A DNA stretch of 64,000 bases from Valencia hispanica (GCA_963556495.2 OY747704.1:4934001-4998000), one strand, 5' to 3'; positions 45,494-58,707 are shown, counted from the first letter of the stretch. Numbers and translations are program-made. The notes: generated by a model from the letters alone, not told the origin.

Positions 45494-48400
45494 ACCACGC
45501 CTGTATCCTGGATTTCCAAAAATACAGAAATAGAACAATTAGAAACCGGCTTTTTTACCTCAAATACGCCTAAAGTTGCTACTCTTCACAACTCTGTTGG
45601 GGATTGTTTTGCATAAAGTCTCTTTGGGCTACTATTAAAGATGAGAAGAAATGAACGTCCACTTGAAAGGTTGGGAAAGGCCTTCAGGAGGTCAGAATCC
45701 TGAGGAGAATCACTAGCTTAGAGATAAAAATAACTGAGTAACACCTATGGTAAATGGACTGAACTTATTTAGTGCTATTCAAAGTGCTCAGGAGGCCCTT
45801 TGACATGAGACAGGCAGAAGCTGGAATTGAACCAACAACCCTCCGATTACAAGCCAACTACTCTACCTAGTGCGTTGCAGTTGCACATCTGATCTAATAA
45901 ATTCAAAATGATGTCATCAGACATAAAAAACATAAAGTTATCGGCAAATTCTGGTATTTAAAAGACAAAAATTATAAAAATTGATACAGATATATTACAT
46001 AATTACAAAATAACAAATTTTAAGCAAAATAAACTTTTCTGAGTCAAATTATTTTCAATATAATACCAATCCCTCTGGTTCCCCTGCCTTTATTATTGCC
46101 TTTAGCTCATTGATTTAGTTTTCTGTCTTGCTGCATTGCTGCTATCAGTACAGAAAGCTTTTTTAATCTCTGAAATCAAACAGAGAACCTGAGCAGGAAA
46201 CATTGCAAAGCATTTTCTTGCAAAAAAAAGAAGAAGAAATTCAACGTGTTGGAAGGCAAGGATCAAAACGGATAAGAAAGCAGAATAAAATGTACCTAAA
46301 ACACAGAGCAGGAGAGTCATGGGCTGATGTTTGCTGTGCTAATGTCCCTAAGATATCGGAAACATCATAATAAAAAAATAACATTGTTTTAAAACCCAAA
46401 TCAGAAGGCTTGCATGATTCCAACCGCCACACCAAACAAGCAGAAGAAGTGAGGAAACTTTCACATGACTGATTCTATACATCACAATCATTTTTATAGG
46501 CTTTTATAAACCACTCAATACATTATTAGACCTCCCAGGTGTTTGTTTTTTTACCTCCGCCAAGGAGGTTACGTTTTGACCAGGGTCTGTTTGTCTGTTA
46601 CTTAGTAAATTACTCAAAAAGTTATAGTTGGATTCCAATGGAATTTCAAGAAAATGTCTGCAATGGGACCAGGAACAAGTGATCAGATATTGGGGTGATC
46701 CGTCAGGGGGGTTCTGGGGCAGAGCTGCCTTGGCCGAGGTCTGCGCTCTCGGAGTGCTTTTCTAGTTTGTTAATTCATTCATAAAATAAGGCTTTCTTTG
46801 ATGAAGAAGAATTCCAGGCATATCTGTGTTATTTCCAGCAGAAGACGTTTCCGTTTCCTCTGTGCTTTCCCCCAGCAGTGAGCATATCTCTTTGTCTTTT
46901 TAAAGCCTATTTGCTGATTCTCTAACTGGAATCTGGGATAAAAGCATGCTTAAAAACACAAAGCTGCGCTGCTCTTGTGCTGTGTACAAAAGTTATAAAA
47001 AGCCTTTACGTTTCACGGGTAGTCACAGGAAAAATACGGCCTCCTCTTTTATGTTTGCACATAAAATCCAGAGCCCATGGCTTCCTTTATTCACCAATCC
47101 TGTGAGGAAATTCTAATTGACCCGTCTACAGTGTGTGGGCATAAAGGCAGCTGTGATTTCTGTTCTTATTCTCATGTTTGCTATTCTGTTTTTCGGAGCA
47201 GTCCGTGGGACACGCCTGGCCCCCAGCTCAGCAATAAAACCAGCATCCACCATTTATTGCTATTCTAGTCCAAGAATTTGTAGTAATATATTATTAATGA
47301 TAATAATTGTAATAAAAAAGCATCATGTGTGAGTGAGACAGCGTTGAGGGCTGAGTCGAGTGTTGGAGCGTGTTAGCGACAGCATCATGACAGAGCCATG
47401 GGAAACAAATGGCAGGAGAGCCTCTTCAGCCGGAATAACAGGCAAGAAAACGCATCAAAGCAAAACGAATACTTTGTTTCCTACAAGCTCTAATTAAGGT
47501 TGTAGGATATATTCTTCCTCCTTTTCAGACATTTTCTTTTAATTCACAACCCATTAGTGTTTTTTCTTCTTCTCAGTTCCCCAGATAACATGTAGCTGTT
47601 GTGGTGGAAATCAAACACCCTCTTGTGCTGTCTTTCCATAAATTAAAGAACATTTTCTTCCCTGTCCCTCAGTCATAATCAGAACAATATATCACAACCA
47701 AAAATACAGAGCCACAGTCCTCATAAGTAAACACACAATTAGCTCTTGTTAAAGACAATCCAGTCATTTTTCGACTTCCTAAATAAAACAGTGGTAAATT
47801 AGTTTATCTTCTATGATCATTCAGTGTTTACTGTTTGTTTTTTCTGAAAATTTCAGAAAAAGTGATGAACAGCAATCGCTTTTAAAAAATTGACATTTCT
47901 TTTCCTACTGGAAACATGTTGATTTGCTATGGAAATAGAAATAGAATAGAAATTGTTATTTAGTTTTAGTCTTTTAACCAAAGACTATTTTAATTTGAGT
48001 CACAGATCCTTAATGAACCTCCAAGCGCTGGAGAAAACTTAGTCTGATTGTCTATTTTTGTAACTTGTCTCGCCTTTCAGCATGTCTAAAATTAGATCCG
48101 ATCAGATTCATCATCCAAAGTGTTTAATTTTTTTTTTATCCATTTACAAAAATGTAACATTTTTGTCATAGTTATCATTTTAAATTAGTTTTGTTAAAGT
48201 TTTCTTCCAGAAAAGTGTTGATGAAAACCATGACTAAAATATTTTGTCAATAAAGCTCACCGCTCTGCCATGTGTCCGAGTCTCCTTGTTCCAAACAGAA
48301 TCTGCCTCCAAACACCGGGGCATTCCATGGTTGTTGTGGCGGTTTAAGGTCAGGCAGTGGTCTTTATTTAGCCCAAAGAAATATGAACTTTTTTAGCCTG

Positions 48401-50248
48401 TTGGTCCCATCAGAGCTTGGTCTGAGTATATATGTTCAAAGTCAGACTTTGTTAGCTCGTTATATCAGCCCTTTTAGGCTTTCTTGATGTTGACAGCTCT
48501 TTGTCTTTCACCTTTTAACAAGTTTCACATTGTTTAGATGGAAGACAGTGCTGTCCTTTCTATGTTTATTCCAGGTTAATTACTTCAGGAGAATGCTTCC
48601 TGTCATATGTGTGTATTTTTGGGTGAATTAGAACGTCACTACTTAGTAAAACAAACAACGGTTTGAAGAATTATGCCATATACCGGTAATCATGAGTCAT
48701 TTCTTTAGTTTGCTGTGATATTTCCTTCCATGTTCAGTTACAGAAATTAAATGAACATGAGATGGTAGAGGCTGAGCATTACCTGTAAGACCCGCTTGGT
48801 GAGGCCCGTCTTCTGGGCAAGCTGCTTCAGGTCCTTGGCATCCGGGTTGTGGTTAATGGCAAAGTAGGACTTCATCGTCCGCAGCTGGTGGTGCTTGAAG
48901 GATGTTCGCATCCGCTTGGTCTTCTGACTCGAGCTGTACTGAGACTCCCGGTCTATGGACTCGCCGTCGTTCTCATTACAGCTCAGAGCTGTGGGGAACA
49001 AGGGTTAGAGGGCAGGTTAATAAGGCTGAACAGCATCATTATTATCGTTTGTATCCCTCTGCTGCTGATTAGCTTGACCCTGTAGTGTTTTTATGCCAAA
49101 CTCTTGTAGGGTCCTAAATGTCTCATGAACTAGTAGTCAAATACTACATAAATCATTGTAGTTTTCCTCTCTTTTATTATTCACAAGATTCATGTAAAGT
49201 TTGAGTTTGATCTAAAGGGCGTCCCTTCCAGCTGCAGTTCACCTTCCCCTCCTCATCACACGGATCAGTTTGCCTCCTATCTCTGCCTCTCCATCCAGGG
49301 AAGAGGTGAAAATGTAGCCTGGCCAAGCATGCGCGCGCTCCCAAACACACAGCCACCACTGAGACAACAGCACACATACAGTATATTCATCCCAGCCTGC
49401 AAATTTCTTGGCAATATTCAAGGTGTTGCCGCATGCATAACAGTTCAATATCGGAATGTTGTAAATGATGAATATGAAGTGAGTGAAAAGCACCAGAATA
49501 ACACTTTACTTAATTAGCCCATACGCACCAGGCAGAACAAATGTTGTTTTCCGGCCAAAGCATATGCTGAGGCGCTTTAACAAACAAAACAGAACCAAAA
49601 ACAGGGAGAAAACAGTCATCTTTGTGCTGGTTTCCACCTAACTTCATCATCTAGCAGCAGAATGCAGAGGCAATGCTACCTGATGGGGCCTGCTTAGGGG
49701 GGTTACCCCATGTCAGGGTTAGTCAGGTTAAGTCTCGCTGCTGTTTCTGGTTGGAAACAGAAGAGGGCGCACTACTTCTTCTCTCTCATTGCTACTCAGT
49801 CATATCTTTCCAAAGTGAAACTGTTTTGTTTTGTTGTGGAGAGCAGTTTAATGTTTGATTTTTTTAACAGACAAAGATTTGCAATAAAAACAGTAACTGC
49901 TTCTGAAGTAGGAGAAAAATCTGTGCACTTGTTGTGGCTTAAATAAAACTGGGTGATTTGGTTAAAAATTTATTTTGGATTAAAAGAGCAAAAGAATAAA
50001 TCAAAACACATTAAAACTATAACTTTGTCTTGTCTAACTCCAGATCCTGACACAAACGTTACACATGCTCTGAAGTTAGAGGACTGCAAAGTCAAACAGA
50101 GAGGAAAGCCAGAAAATGCTGCTGTTAGGAGGTTACCACGCTGCCTGCTCTCTCTTCCAGTGAATAACCCATCAAATCACATCGATCTGGCTGCTATACA
50201 CCCATTCTGGCCTTGTCCCAATGCAAAGAGGCTCCAGAAGTGGGTGTG

Positions 50249-50292
<44 letters not shown>

Positions 50293-53200
50293 TTGGGAAC
50301 AGTTTAAGAGAAGGGGGATTGTTAGGTTCTGTAGATTTGGATAGAGCCTGACAAGTGGAAAAGGGCAAATGCAATAGAATGAACCAACGGAAAAAGATTT
50401 AGAAATATAATTACATTAAAAAGGTCAGAATAAAATGTGTTTGTATGGCAGAAAAGAGGACAATAAAACAAACAATACCGATAAAATTAAGCTTCTGCAA
50501 TAAAATAACAGATTGATTCTTTATTGGAAAAAGTTAAATGTAGACTACTCATATTTAATCTTTAAAATAATGTTAATACCCAAACAAACCAACTATACCA
50601 AACTGCAAAAGCAACTAAATAAATATATTTATTTGCACTTTTTTTCCCTAAATATAGTGAAACCTTTTTGCTTCTTTCTCTGCACACTTGGATTGCACAA
50701 TTAATTATTTTGGATTTAAACTTCATGCAGAGGGACAGACATGCACATTATTGTTTTAACAATAAACTATAGAATTATTAGAACATGTCAAATCTTTAAT
50801 AATCAGTACACATGACACAAAGTGGTAATTAAAATACCAGCATAAATTGTTATTTTGGCTATTTTAGATCAATGTTAAAGCTTTATGCATTCATTAAGAA
50901 ATCAGAAATACAAAACAGCAGATTTTTACAACTTGTGATGCTGTCTCTTAAGAAAAATAAATAAGCAGGAAACTATGTTGGTACTGTTAAATGGCACGAA
51001 TGTTATTAATTTCTACATGACTATAATAATAATAATAATAATAATAACTATTATTTGCCAAGAGTGATCTTTAATGCTGCGTTTTAGTTCTGAAAGTTAA
51101 AATGTTAGTGGTGTAGTAAAGTCAAATAAAATGCTCATCAACACTAACGCATGTGTATTTTTCTGGTTTTGAAGCTACACCACTCTCCTCCCTCCTCTGC
51201 TTGGCCACACAAACATTCTGCAGACCGTTTTCTTACCCGCGTTGTATGCAGCCAGCTCGGCCCCAGGCCCCGGGCTCTTCCTCTTCCTGGGCCGGCCCTT
51301 CTGCACCGTGCCCACGCCGTTAAAGTAGGATAGTCCCAGCGCATTGGCCGGGCCCAGGCCCTTGTGCGCCACAACGTCCGCGTGGTTAAAGTGAGTCTGG
51401 TATTCTCCCTGAATGAGAGTCTCAAAGTGCAGGCGGCAGTACACCAGGCTGTCCTTCATGCCGAAGTGGTCCCCGGTGGTCAGCATCTTGCTGCACGTGG
51501 TGCACGTGAAGCAGTTCAGGTGGTAGACCAGGTCCCGCGCGCGCATCACCATCTCCGAGGCAGAGATGCCCAGGTGGCAGCGCGCGCACCTCTGCACCGA
51601 AAATCTTCTGCGGACAAGACAAGAGTCCATGAGCGGCAGAAGGCGACCCCATCACCCCCATCACCTCCATCACCCCCATCCCCTCCATCACCCCCATCAC
51701 CTCCCGGGAGGGATTCACTGCGGGTGAACAATATAGCTGCAAAGTTAGAACCGAGCCAAGTTTCTCTAACTTCATGTTTCTTCATTATATTCGCACATTC
51801 TCCCACCCACGGTCACTTCCTAGAGAGTCCCTCCTTAATAATAACTAGATCCTTATCGGCTTTATGTTGTTTGTTGCAGAATTCTCCACCTGTTTTTTTG
51901 TATTTTTTTTTTGTAGGATTGTATTTTGAGAATTTCAGAGAGAATATCTGAGTTGGACTTTTCACTCATGGTTTTCTTTCACTGGTCATTTCTGTCAACC
52001 CAAATGGCCACTTTAAAAAAATCTCCAGCTGTTTGAATTTTTTGTTCGTTTTTTGTTGCTCCCTCATATGCACTATTTGTAATTACAGACCATAATGCTG
52101 GCACAGAATGGAGGGCTTGTTAGCCCATGAAATCAGTTTAGATTCCTTAGATAACTTCTTACCAATTGGCATAGTATGATCAACTGACTTTTATTGTACT
52201 GCGTTATAATTAGGGGTGAATTGCACTCTGTGTAATTAAATCTGAACGTGACTATATTATTAGATTGAATTGAAATGAATTTGGACTATAACTCTACATG
52301 AATTGGATCTGTTTGAATCAGCTCTCAAAACTGAATAAAAGTGAATTAAAGACTGGACTTTGCAGGTTTAGACAGGACGCAATGCAAAGTGCTTAACAGA
52401 AAATATTATGGCAGGCGTCGCCTAATTTTAACGTACACTGTTTATGACTGTAAGGAGAGTAAACAGTGTAAAATCCTGCAGACATGCATCGGAATATTCC
52501 ACTCTGCAGCCGTGGTGATTATCCGCGAGTCGGACACCAAATCGACTGTTATTAACCCCCCAAAGAAGCATCGAGCAAATCACATGCAGCTTACTACAAG
52601 CCTCCTTCCTTCATACTCGGCGAACTTTCTCTAAAACAAAAAGTGAAACCCCAGCCAGCAGGCCCGGATCTCCCCTCTCTTCCCTCCCCTTCTACCTGTA
52701 GTAGTCCTCTTTGCAGTAGATGCTGCCGTCCTTGCTGAAGCAGGTGAGCTCGGACTCCAGGTTGAGTTTGCACTCGCAGCACTTGAGGCAGCGCATGTGC
52801 CACTGCTTGTCTACGGCCAGCAGGTAGTACCGGTCGGCGATCTTCCTGCCGCAGCCCGCGCACAGAGCCACGCGCTCGCTGGTGACGCAGGGCATGGCCT
52901 GCAACGGGCACGAGGGCATGGGGAACAGGGAGAAATGGACATTTAGAGAGATGAAATATGCAACGGCTGGAATGTTTAATCAGTGCAGATCCAAATTGTT
53001 ACACAAAAATGGTGGAAGCCACAGGATTTCGTTGATTTCGCTGAATATGACCTTAACCTCAGTGGAAGCGACTGTTAACATTGCGTCATTAGAATCACAT
53101 AAATAATTATTAAAGAGATATCCTTAAGGGGAAAAAAACAGTGTCCTAATTTCACACATGAATAATATGATATTATACTATAGTATAAACATATGTAGAT

Positions 53201-54215
53201 TTGTTTTATATCTCGACGTTTTTTCTTTGTGTGTAGTCACTAAAACAAGTCTCTGCGGTTTTATTAAACAATGAACAGAAATACATTTTCGATTCAAAAA
53301 CACATGCCTGCTGCTTTGTTCGATGCTTATTGAGTTGGATGTTATTTTTCACAGAGGCCTTTGAGATAACACACACCTCCGGGAATAAGGTGTACTTATT
53401 TTTTTATTTTTTGGGGGCAATCTCTTTGACTTTTTTTCAAAGTGCAGCAGGAATACAGAAAACTTTCCCTACTTTTAGAACTAGCATCAGTTACTGCGAG
53501 CAAAATGGAAGATAAAATGTTAAGAATAAAAATGAAATGTCTATAAATACAGCGGTGTTTTTGTTTTAGTAAAATATACATATATATTATATTTAAATAG
53601 GCCAGGTTATATTTTAAATGAGCACATGTTAATACACTTATGTATGAGTGTAGATATATATTGGATGTTGAGGAGTACGAATTCTAAAGCCAAATGAAAT
53701 AGACTAAAATAAAAAAAGAAAGTTCTACATTTTTTTCTTAAATAATCTTAGAAGTTAATTAACTGCGGCCGGGTTTATTTTTGCTGCGACTAAACCAAGT
53801 TTTCAGGCTGCAGCTGCAGAAATCCCAATATTTTGGTCTGGTGCCGGGGAAAGTTTGGGAAAATCTAAATCTTCCTCAACAGTTGTTTACCTTTGTTTTT
53901 TTCTATAATGAGATTAAAATCAAGCAGAAGGCGGTGCAGGGGTGCAGCCACTGTCACATGTTTACAAGCGGCCATGCTGTCTACTGTGAGCAGCAGAGAA
54001 GGCCAAAGAAGAAGAAAAGAAAAGTCTCCTACCGTCTCTGATTCTCCCATATCGATGGCCGAGCTGATGGCCGCCGACTCGCCCTTTCCTCTCCGCTCCA
54101 TCTCCTCCACCACACCGTGCACATCGCCCCCGGGGAGGCCATGGAAAAGCATCGTCGCTGCAGAAGGGAGGATGTTGTAACTGTTCTCTTCGGATCTACA
54201 AGCCAAGATGTCCAT
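43385..54215 (-). CDS. lhx2: LIM-homeodomain transcription factor Lhx2 (five coding exons)
   Basis: The gene encodes a nuclear transcription factor of the apterous/Lhx2-Lhx9 class. Known roles of the family are in eye, forebrain and limb or fin development, with LIM domains binding Ldb cofactors. Coding exons are 54215-54033, 52898-52696, 51607-51237, 48988-48783 and 43675-43385. Every junction has GT and AG borders and the reading frame is continuous (phases 0, 2, 1, 0). The product is 417 aa from the ATG at 54215 or 396 aa from the ATG at 54152; mammalian LHX2 is about 406 aa. The order is N-terminal leader, LIM1, LIM2, a basic KGRPRKRKSPGPG linker, homeodomain, and a Ser/Thr/Pro-rich tail ending SPSQTTLTSLF. 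The tail keeps the segment TPSGPASEISNASMSPSS, which favours Lhx2 over Lhx9. I cannot tell which teleost paralogue (lhx2a or lhx2b) this is. Oddities are G-to-R and S-to-A changes in LIM1. Confidence 0.95.
43690..43795 (-). mobile_element. L2-type LINE 3' tail beside the exon 5 acceptor
   Basis: ATCAATTCAATTCAGTTTAT (plus view) and CAACAGATGTCATCTCAAGG are the reversed 3' end of an L2-type LINE. It lies in the sense direction of lhx2. Its tail starts only about 15 bases from the exon 5 boundary, next to the polypyrimidine tract, and brings a sense AATAAA (43717-43712). Confidence 0.8.
44820..45146. mobile_element. hAT-type MITE (intron 4 of lhx2)
   Basis: CAGTGGTTCCAAACCTGGGG at the left and GGGAACCACTG at the right are classical hAT-type inverted ends. 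Flanks ATTTAGAT and GTCCAGGT are only distantly alike, consistent with an aged NTCTAGAN-type duplication. No coding sequence is present. Confidence 0.8.
45419..45495. repeat. CA dinucleotide microsatellite
   Basis: About 35 CA units with a few CG changes lie in lhx2 intron 4. Confidence 0.95.
45745..45890 (+). repeat. Dispersed fish repeat, short copy
   Basis: TGGTAAATGGACTGAACTTA followed by AAAGTGCTCAGGAGG and GAATTGAACCAACAACCCTC then CGATTACAAGCC is a shortened copy of a widely scattered fish repeat of that text. It lies in intron 4. Confidence 0.55.
46552..46765 (+). repeat. Dispersed repeat with CCTCCGCC...GGAGG stem, copy 2
   Basis: It begins ACCTCCGCCAAGGAGGTTAC, which can pair as a small hairpin, and ends CTGCGCTCTCGGAGTGCTTT before TCTAG. 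Copy 1 is at 14632-15038. It lies in lhx2 intron 4. Confidence 0.65.
48783..48988 (-). CDS. lhx2: lhx2 coding exon 4 (homeodomain helices 1-2 and start of helix 3)
   Basis: The acceptor CCCCACAG precedes CTCTGAGC; the split codon G|CT restores Ala of the NAALSCNEND segment. The exon holds SSQKTKRMRTSFKHHQL onward through GLTKRVLQ and ends at CAG with donor GTAATG. The homeodomain N-terminal arm and helices 1 and 2 are identical to the Lhx2/9 consensus as I know it. The break after homeodomain residue 46 leaves the DNA-recognition helix (VWFQNARAKFRR) to exon 5. Reading through the donor adds only VMLSLYHLMFI before a stop, which would give a protein with an incomplete homeodomain. Confidence 0.96.
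48989..51236 (-). other. lhx2: lhx2 intron 3 (2.2 kb)
   Basis: The donor is GTAAGA after GCGG and the acceptor is CCACAG. A GT array lies at 50246-50291 and an AAT run near 51024-51047. I see no coding frame in the remainder and no recognisable transposable element. Confidence 0.85.
50246..50291. repeat. GT dinucleotide microsatellite
   Basis: About 20 GT units lie in lhx2 intron 3. Confidence 0.95.
51237..51607 (-). CDS. lhx2: lhx2 coding exon 3 (LIM domain 2 and basic linker)
   Basis: The acceptor CCGCAG lies before AAGATTT, and the shared codon AG|A gives the Arg of YYRRFSVQ. The donor is GCGG|GTAAGA at 51237/51236 (phase 1). LIM2 shows CARC, HLNC, FTC, TTC and YCRLH, so the zinc ligands are complete; the residue after TTC is Ser rather than the usual Asn. 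A variable stretch (HFETLIQGEYQTHFNHADVV) leads to YFNGVGTVQKGRPRKRKSPG, the basic linker seen in Lhx2/9 that probably serves nuclear import. The alanine run of mammalian LHX2 is absent, as I expect for fish. Confidence 0.96.
51608..52695 (-). other. lhx2: lhx2 intron 2 (1.1 kb)
   Basis: The donor is GTAGAA and the acceptor CCGCAG. A short minisatellite of ATCACCCCC-like units at about 51651-51707 lies close to the exon 3 acceptor. The rest is unique AT-rich sequence. Confidence 0.85.
51651..51707. repeat. Short minisatellite near exon 3
   Basis: Units like ATCACCCCC and ATCACCTCC repeat about six times. On the coding strand this is a GGTGATGG-type array just upstream of the exon 3 acceptor in intron 2. 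Confidence 0.85.
52696..52898 (-). CDS. lhx2: lhx2 coding exon 2 (LIM domain 1)
   Basis: The acceptor TTGCAG precedes GCC ATG CCC, and the donor is AG|GTAGAA at 52696/52695 (phase 2). The 67 complete codons carry LIM1: the CAGC pair, then HMRC, the KCCEC cysteines, and YCKED supplying the last Cys-x2-Asp. All eight zinc ligands are present. LIM1 binds zinc and contributes to Ldb binding. The usual CGGKISDRYY segment reads CGRKIADRYY here, so the second Gly is Arg and Ser is Ala. Genomic bases agc-agg on the coding strand support the Arg codon. The rest (LLAVDKQWHMRCLKCCECKL) matches the family closely. Confidence 0.95.
52899..54032 (-). other. lhx2: lhx2 intron 1 (1.1 kb)
   Basis: The donor is GTAGGA and the acceptor TTGCAG. 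The interior is AT-rich unique sequence without a recognised repeat or reading frame. Confidence 0.85.
54033..54215 (-). CDS. lhx2: lhx2 coding exon 1 (N-terminal leader, two possible starts)
   Basis: The exon ends at 54033 with donor GTAGGA after an ACG codon (phase 0). The canonical Lhx2 start, ATG at 54152-54150 (MLFHGLPGGDVHGV), has A at -3. A second in-frame ATG lies 21 codons upstream at 54215-54213 and reads MDILACRSEENSYNILPSAA before joining the MLFHG start. An in-frame TGA 14 codons above that ATG closes the frame, so it is the first possible Met. Its context is weaker (C at -3, G at +4). I give the longer form because its first residues resemble the Lhx9 N-terminus; the shorter form is the conventional Lhx2 protein. 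The rest of the exon is acidic and Ser-rich (EEMERRGKGESAAISSAIDM) without a known domain. Confidence 0.88.
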
Positions 54216-55388
54216 CAGAGGCACAGAGACTGCGCCGGAACGCAGAGGCGACGCTCACTTTTCGGGCTTTTCCTCGCTGCCGATGACAAGTAAGAAATCC
54301 AGTTCAGGGATTTAAAAAAAAATGAAGGAAAAATTGGACACGTGTTCTCCACACTACGTCTCATCTGCCAATGGCAACCATCATCCGAATCTCTGCAGTT
54401 CTCATTATTAATAAGCTCTGATTAATTCATTAACAGCCGCGTGGAATCCGATTCTTTTATGAAAATAAATTTTCTCTCAGGAAGGATTTTTCTTTTTAAA
54501 ATTTTGCTTTCACGAATATCTTTTTCTAGATTTTCTGATCCATTTGTTTGGAGAAAACATAGCCTACCAACTACGGAAACTCCCGTTGCGCGGCTCTCAG
54601 CCTCCTCCTTGAAGGGAGGGATATTTCAGGATGTCGGCTCTATGAAGGGACACTGGCACATTCATCCAGATTGATCTGGGTAACTCTGGGCAGCAGCTTT
54701 TATAGAATAACGCGAGGAAAAATAAAATAAAATAAAATAAAACAGCAATTAAGAAAAAAATGTTGGGAGGAATGGTTCTCCTCCTGTATGATCAACAGTC
54801 CAAGTTGATTCTCACAGCAGCTGATTTAAACTGCTTGTGCCTGTCACAGACAAAAAATAAAAAAATGATAGTGATTTAAAAAAAAACGAAAAACAACACG
54901 TGGCCTTTGCGTGATAAAGTCCCGTCGGTGTTCTGAGGACAGCACTTTCCGTAAGTACAGCAGCCTGTTTAGTTCTTGTTTGGGCTCATGCCTGGAGATG
55001 CGTGTGCGTAACGGCAGCAGAGGAGGAGGAGGAGGAGGAGGAAGAGGAGGAGGAAGAGGAGGAGGAGCTGGGTTTACGCTCACTGACTGTCCGCTGAACC
55101 CCCAAACCCGCCGGTCCTCCGTTTAAGGTCCCGGTTGGACTCTCCGCTCCTTATCTACGGGCCCTGTTGCGTCACGACGCAGCGTTTATTCTCATTGGCT
55201 CCGCCGGCTTCTCGGAACACTTCAGCTGTATACTTTCGCTGAAGAAGAACAAGAAGAAGAAGAACAAGAAGAAGAACAAGAAGAAGAAGAAGAAGGTCTG
55301 AGAGAGCGTGTGGCAGCAGCGGTAGCCGCGGCGCAAACTGACCGGAGCTGCGGCTAGAAAAGTCCGCCGCAGAGAAAGTGGAGGAGAC
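54216..55388 (-). promoter_or_regulatory. lhx2 5' flank and probable promoter region
   Basis: The sequence above the first ATG is richer in CG than its surroundings. CCAAT-type motifs occur on the minus strand (GCCATTGGC at 54366-54374 and AGCCAATGAG near 55190-55199), together with a TGACG half-site palindrome around 55168-55180. A cluster with ATTAAT and TTAATTC motifs lies at 54405-54435. No TATA box is clearly placed, as is common for CpG-type developmental promoters. An AGG-rich run (55018-55070) and AAG-rich run (55235-55295) interrupt the region. The transcription start cannot be fixed from sequence. Confidence 0.45.
55018..55300. repeat. Purine-rich AGG and AAG microsatellites
   Basis: An AGG array lies at 55018-55070 and an AAG/AAC-rich array at 55235-55295, both in the lhx2 upstream region. 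Confidence 0.85.
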
Positions 55389-57920
<2,532 letters not shown>

Positions 57921-57924
57921 CAAC

Positions 57925-57926
<2 letters not shown>

Positions 57927-58015
<89 letters not shown>
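57927..58015. repeat. ATT trinucleotide microsatellite 1
   Basis: About 29 ATT units. Confidence 0.97.
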
Positions 58016-58020
<5 letters not shown>

Positions 58021-58596
58021 TCAGTATTCTAGTGGGATTATTTTATATATTTCATTTGTCCTAAAAAGAAGCAAATTCTAAGAGTTGGTTTGGAGTTAGA
58101 CTCACAAGGTAGCATGTAAATCCTAGACGCGCCATTCATTTGCAACAACCGCCTCAGGGTTAGGAAGCTCAGCTTGCTGCCAAGTTTGACTTCAGGATTA
58201 GCGCTGGGGCTCAGCTGGTTAAAGATGGATGCAACGTCCTCAAATACAGTTCTTACGACTATCCTGAACTTATGCTGATATAATCTTTCATTTGAACAGT
58301 ACATCGCTTACAACTAATAACAGTATAGGATCACTAAACCAACATCTTTAAGTAAATTCTAAGGAACAAAAATGAACTACTATTTAACCACAAGTCAACA
58401 TTTACAAACTTATGCTTGTTTATTTTTTTGAATTATTTGAATTAATAAAATGCAATACCCTGAAAAAGATCAGTTTTATAGTGTGTCCTGTAGTTATTTA
58501 TATGTGTGTGTCATTCGCTCTCTGTCATAACAACGTATGTGTTATTTTTTACAACGTCATCACAATAAAGAAGAGATACATATTCCATATGAACAC
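58016..58596. other. Sequence between two ATT arrays
   Basis: No gene or repeat is recognised between the arrays. Confidence 0.3.

Positions 58597-58707
<111 letters not shown>

Larger units (their letters stand above)
43676..48782 (-). other. lhx2: lhx2 intron 4 (5.1 kb)
   Basis: The intron splits the homeodomain. It contains an L2-type tail next to the acceptor, an hAT-type MITE at 44820-45146, a CA array near 45419, a degraded dispersed repeat at 45745-45890 and a CCTCCGCC repeat at 46552-46765. The part from 46790 to 48700 has no repeat I recognise and may hold regulatory DNA. Confidence 0.85.

Noticed and set aside
45319..45519. Frame with alternating Cys-Val
   Set aside because: It is the translation of a CA/GT array in lhx2 intron 4.
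47077..47332. Short plus-strand frames in intron 4
   Set aside because: They overlap each other, lack any domain and lie antisense inside an intron.
51364..51951. 195-residue plus-strand frame opposite lhx2 exon 3
   Set aside because: It is antisense to the conserved LIM2 exon, in which GC-rich codons leave few stops on the other strand. The Pro-Ser repeat comes from the minisatellite.
52594..52911. 105-residue minus-strand frame over lhx2 exon 2
   Set aside because: It is a shifted frame of the LIM1 exon, whose true frame encodes the CAGC...HMRC zinc ligands.
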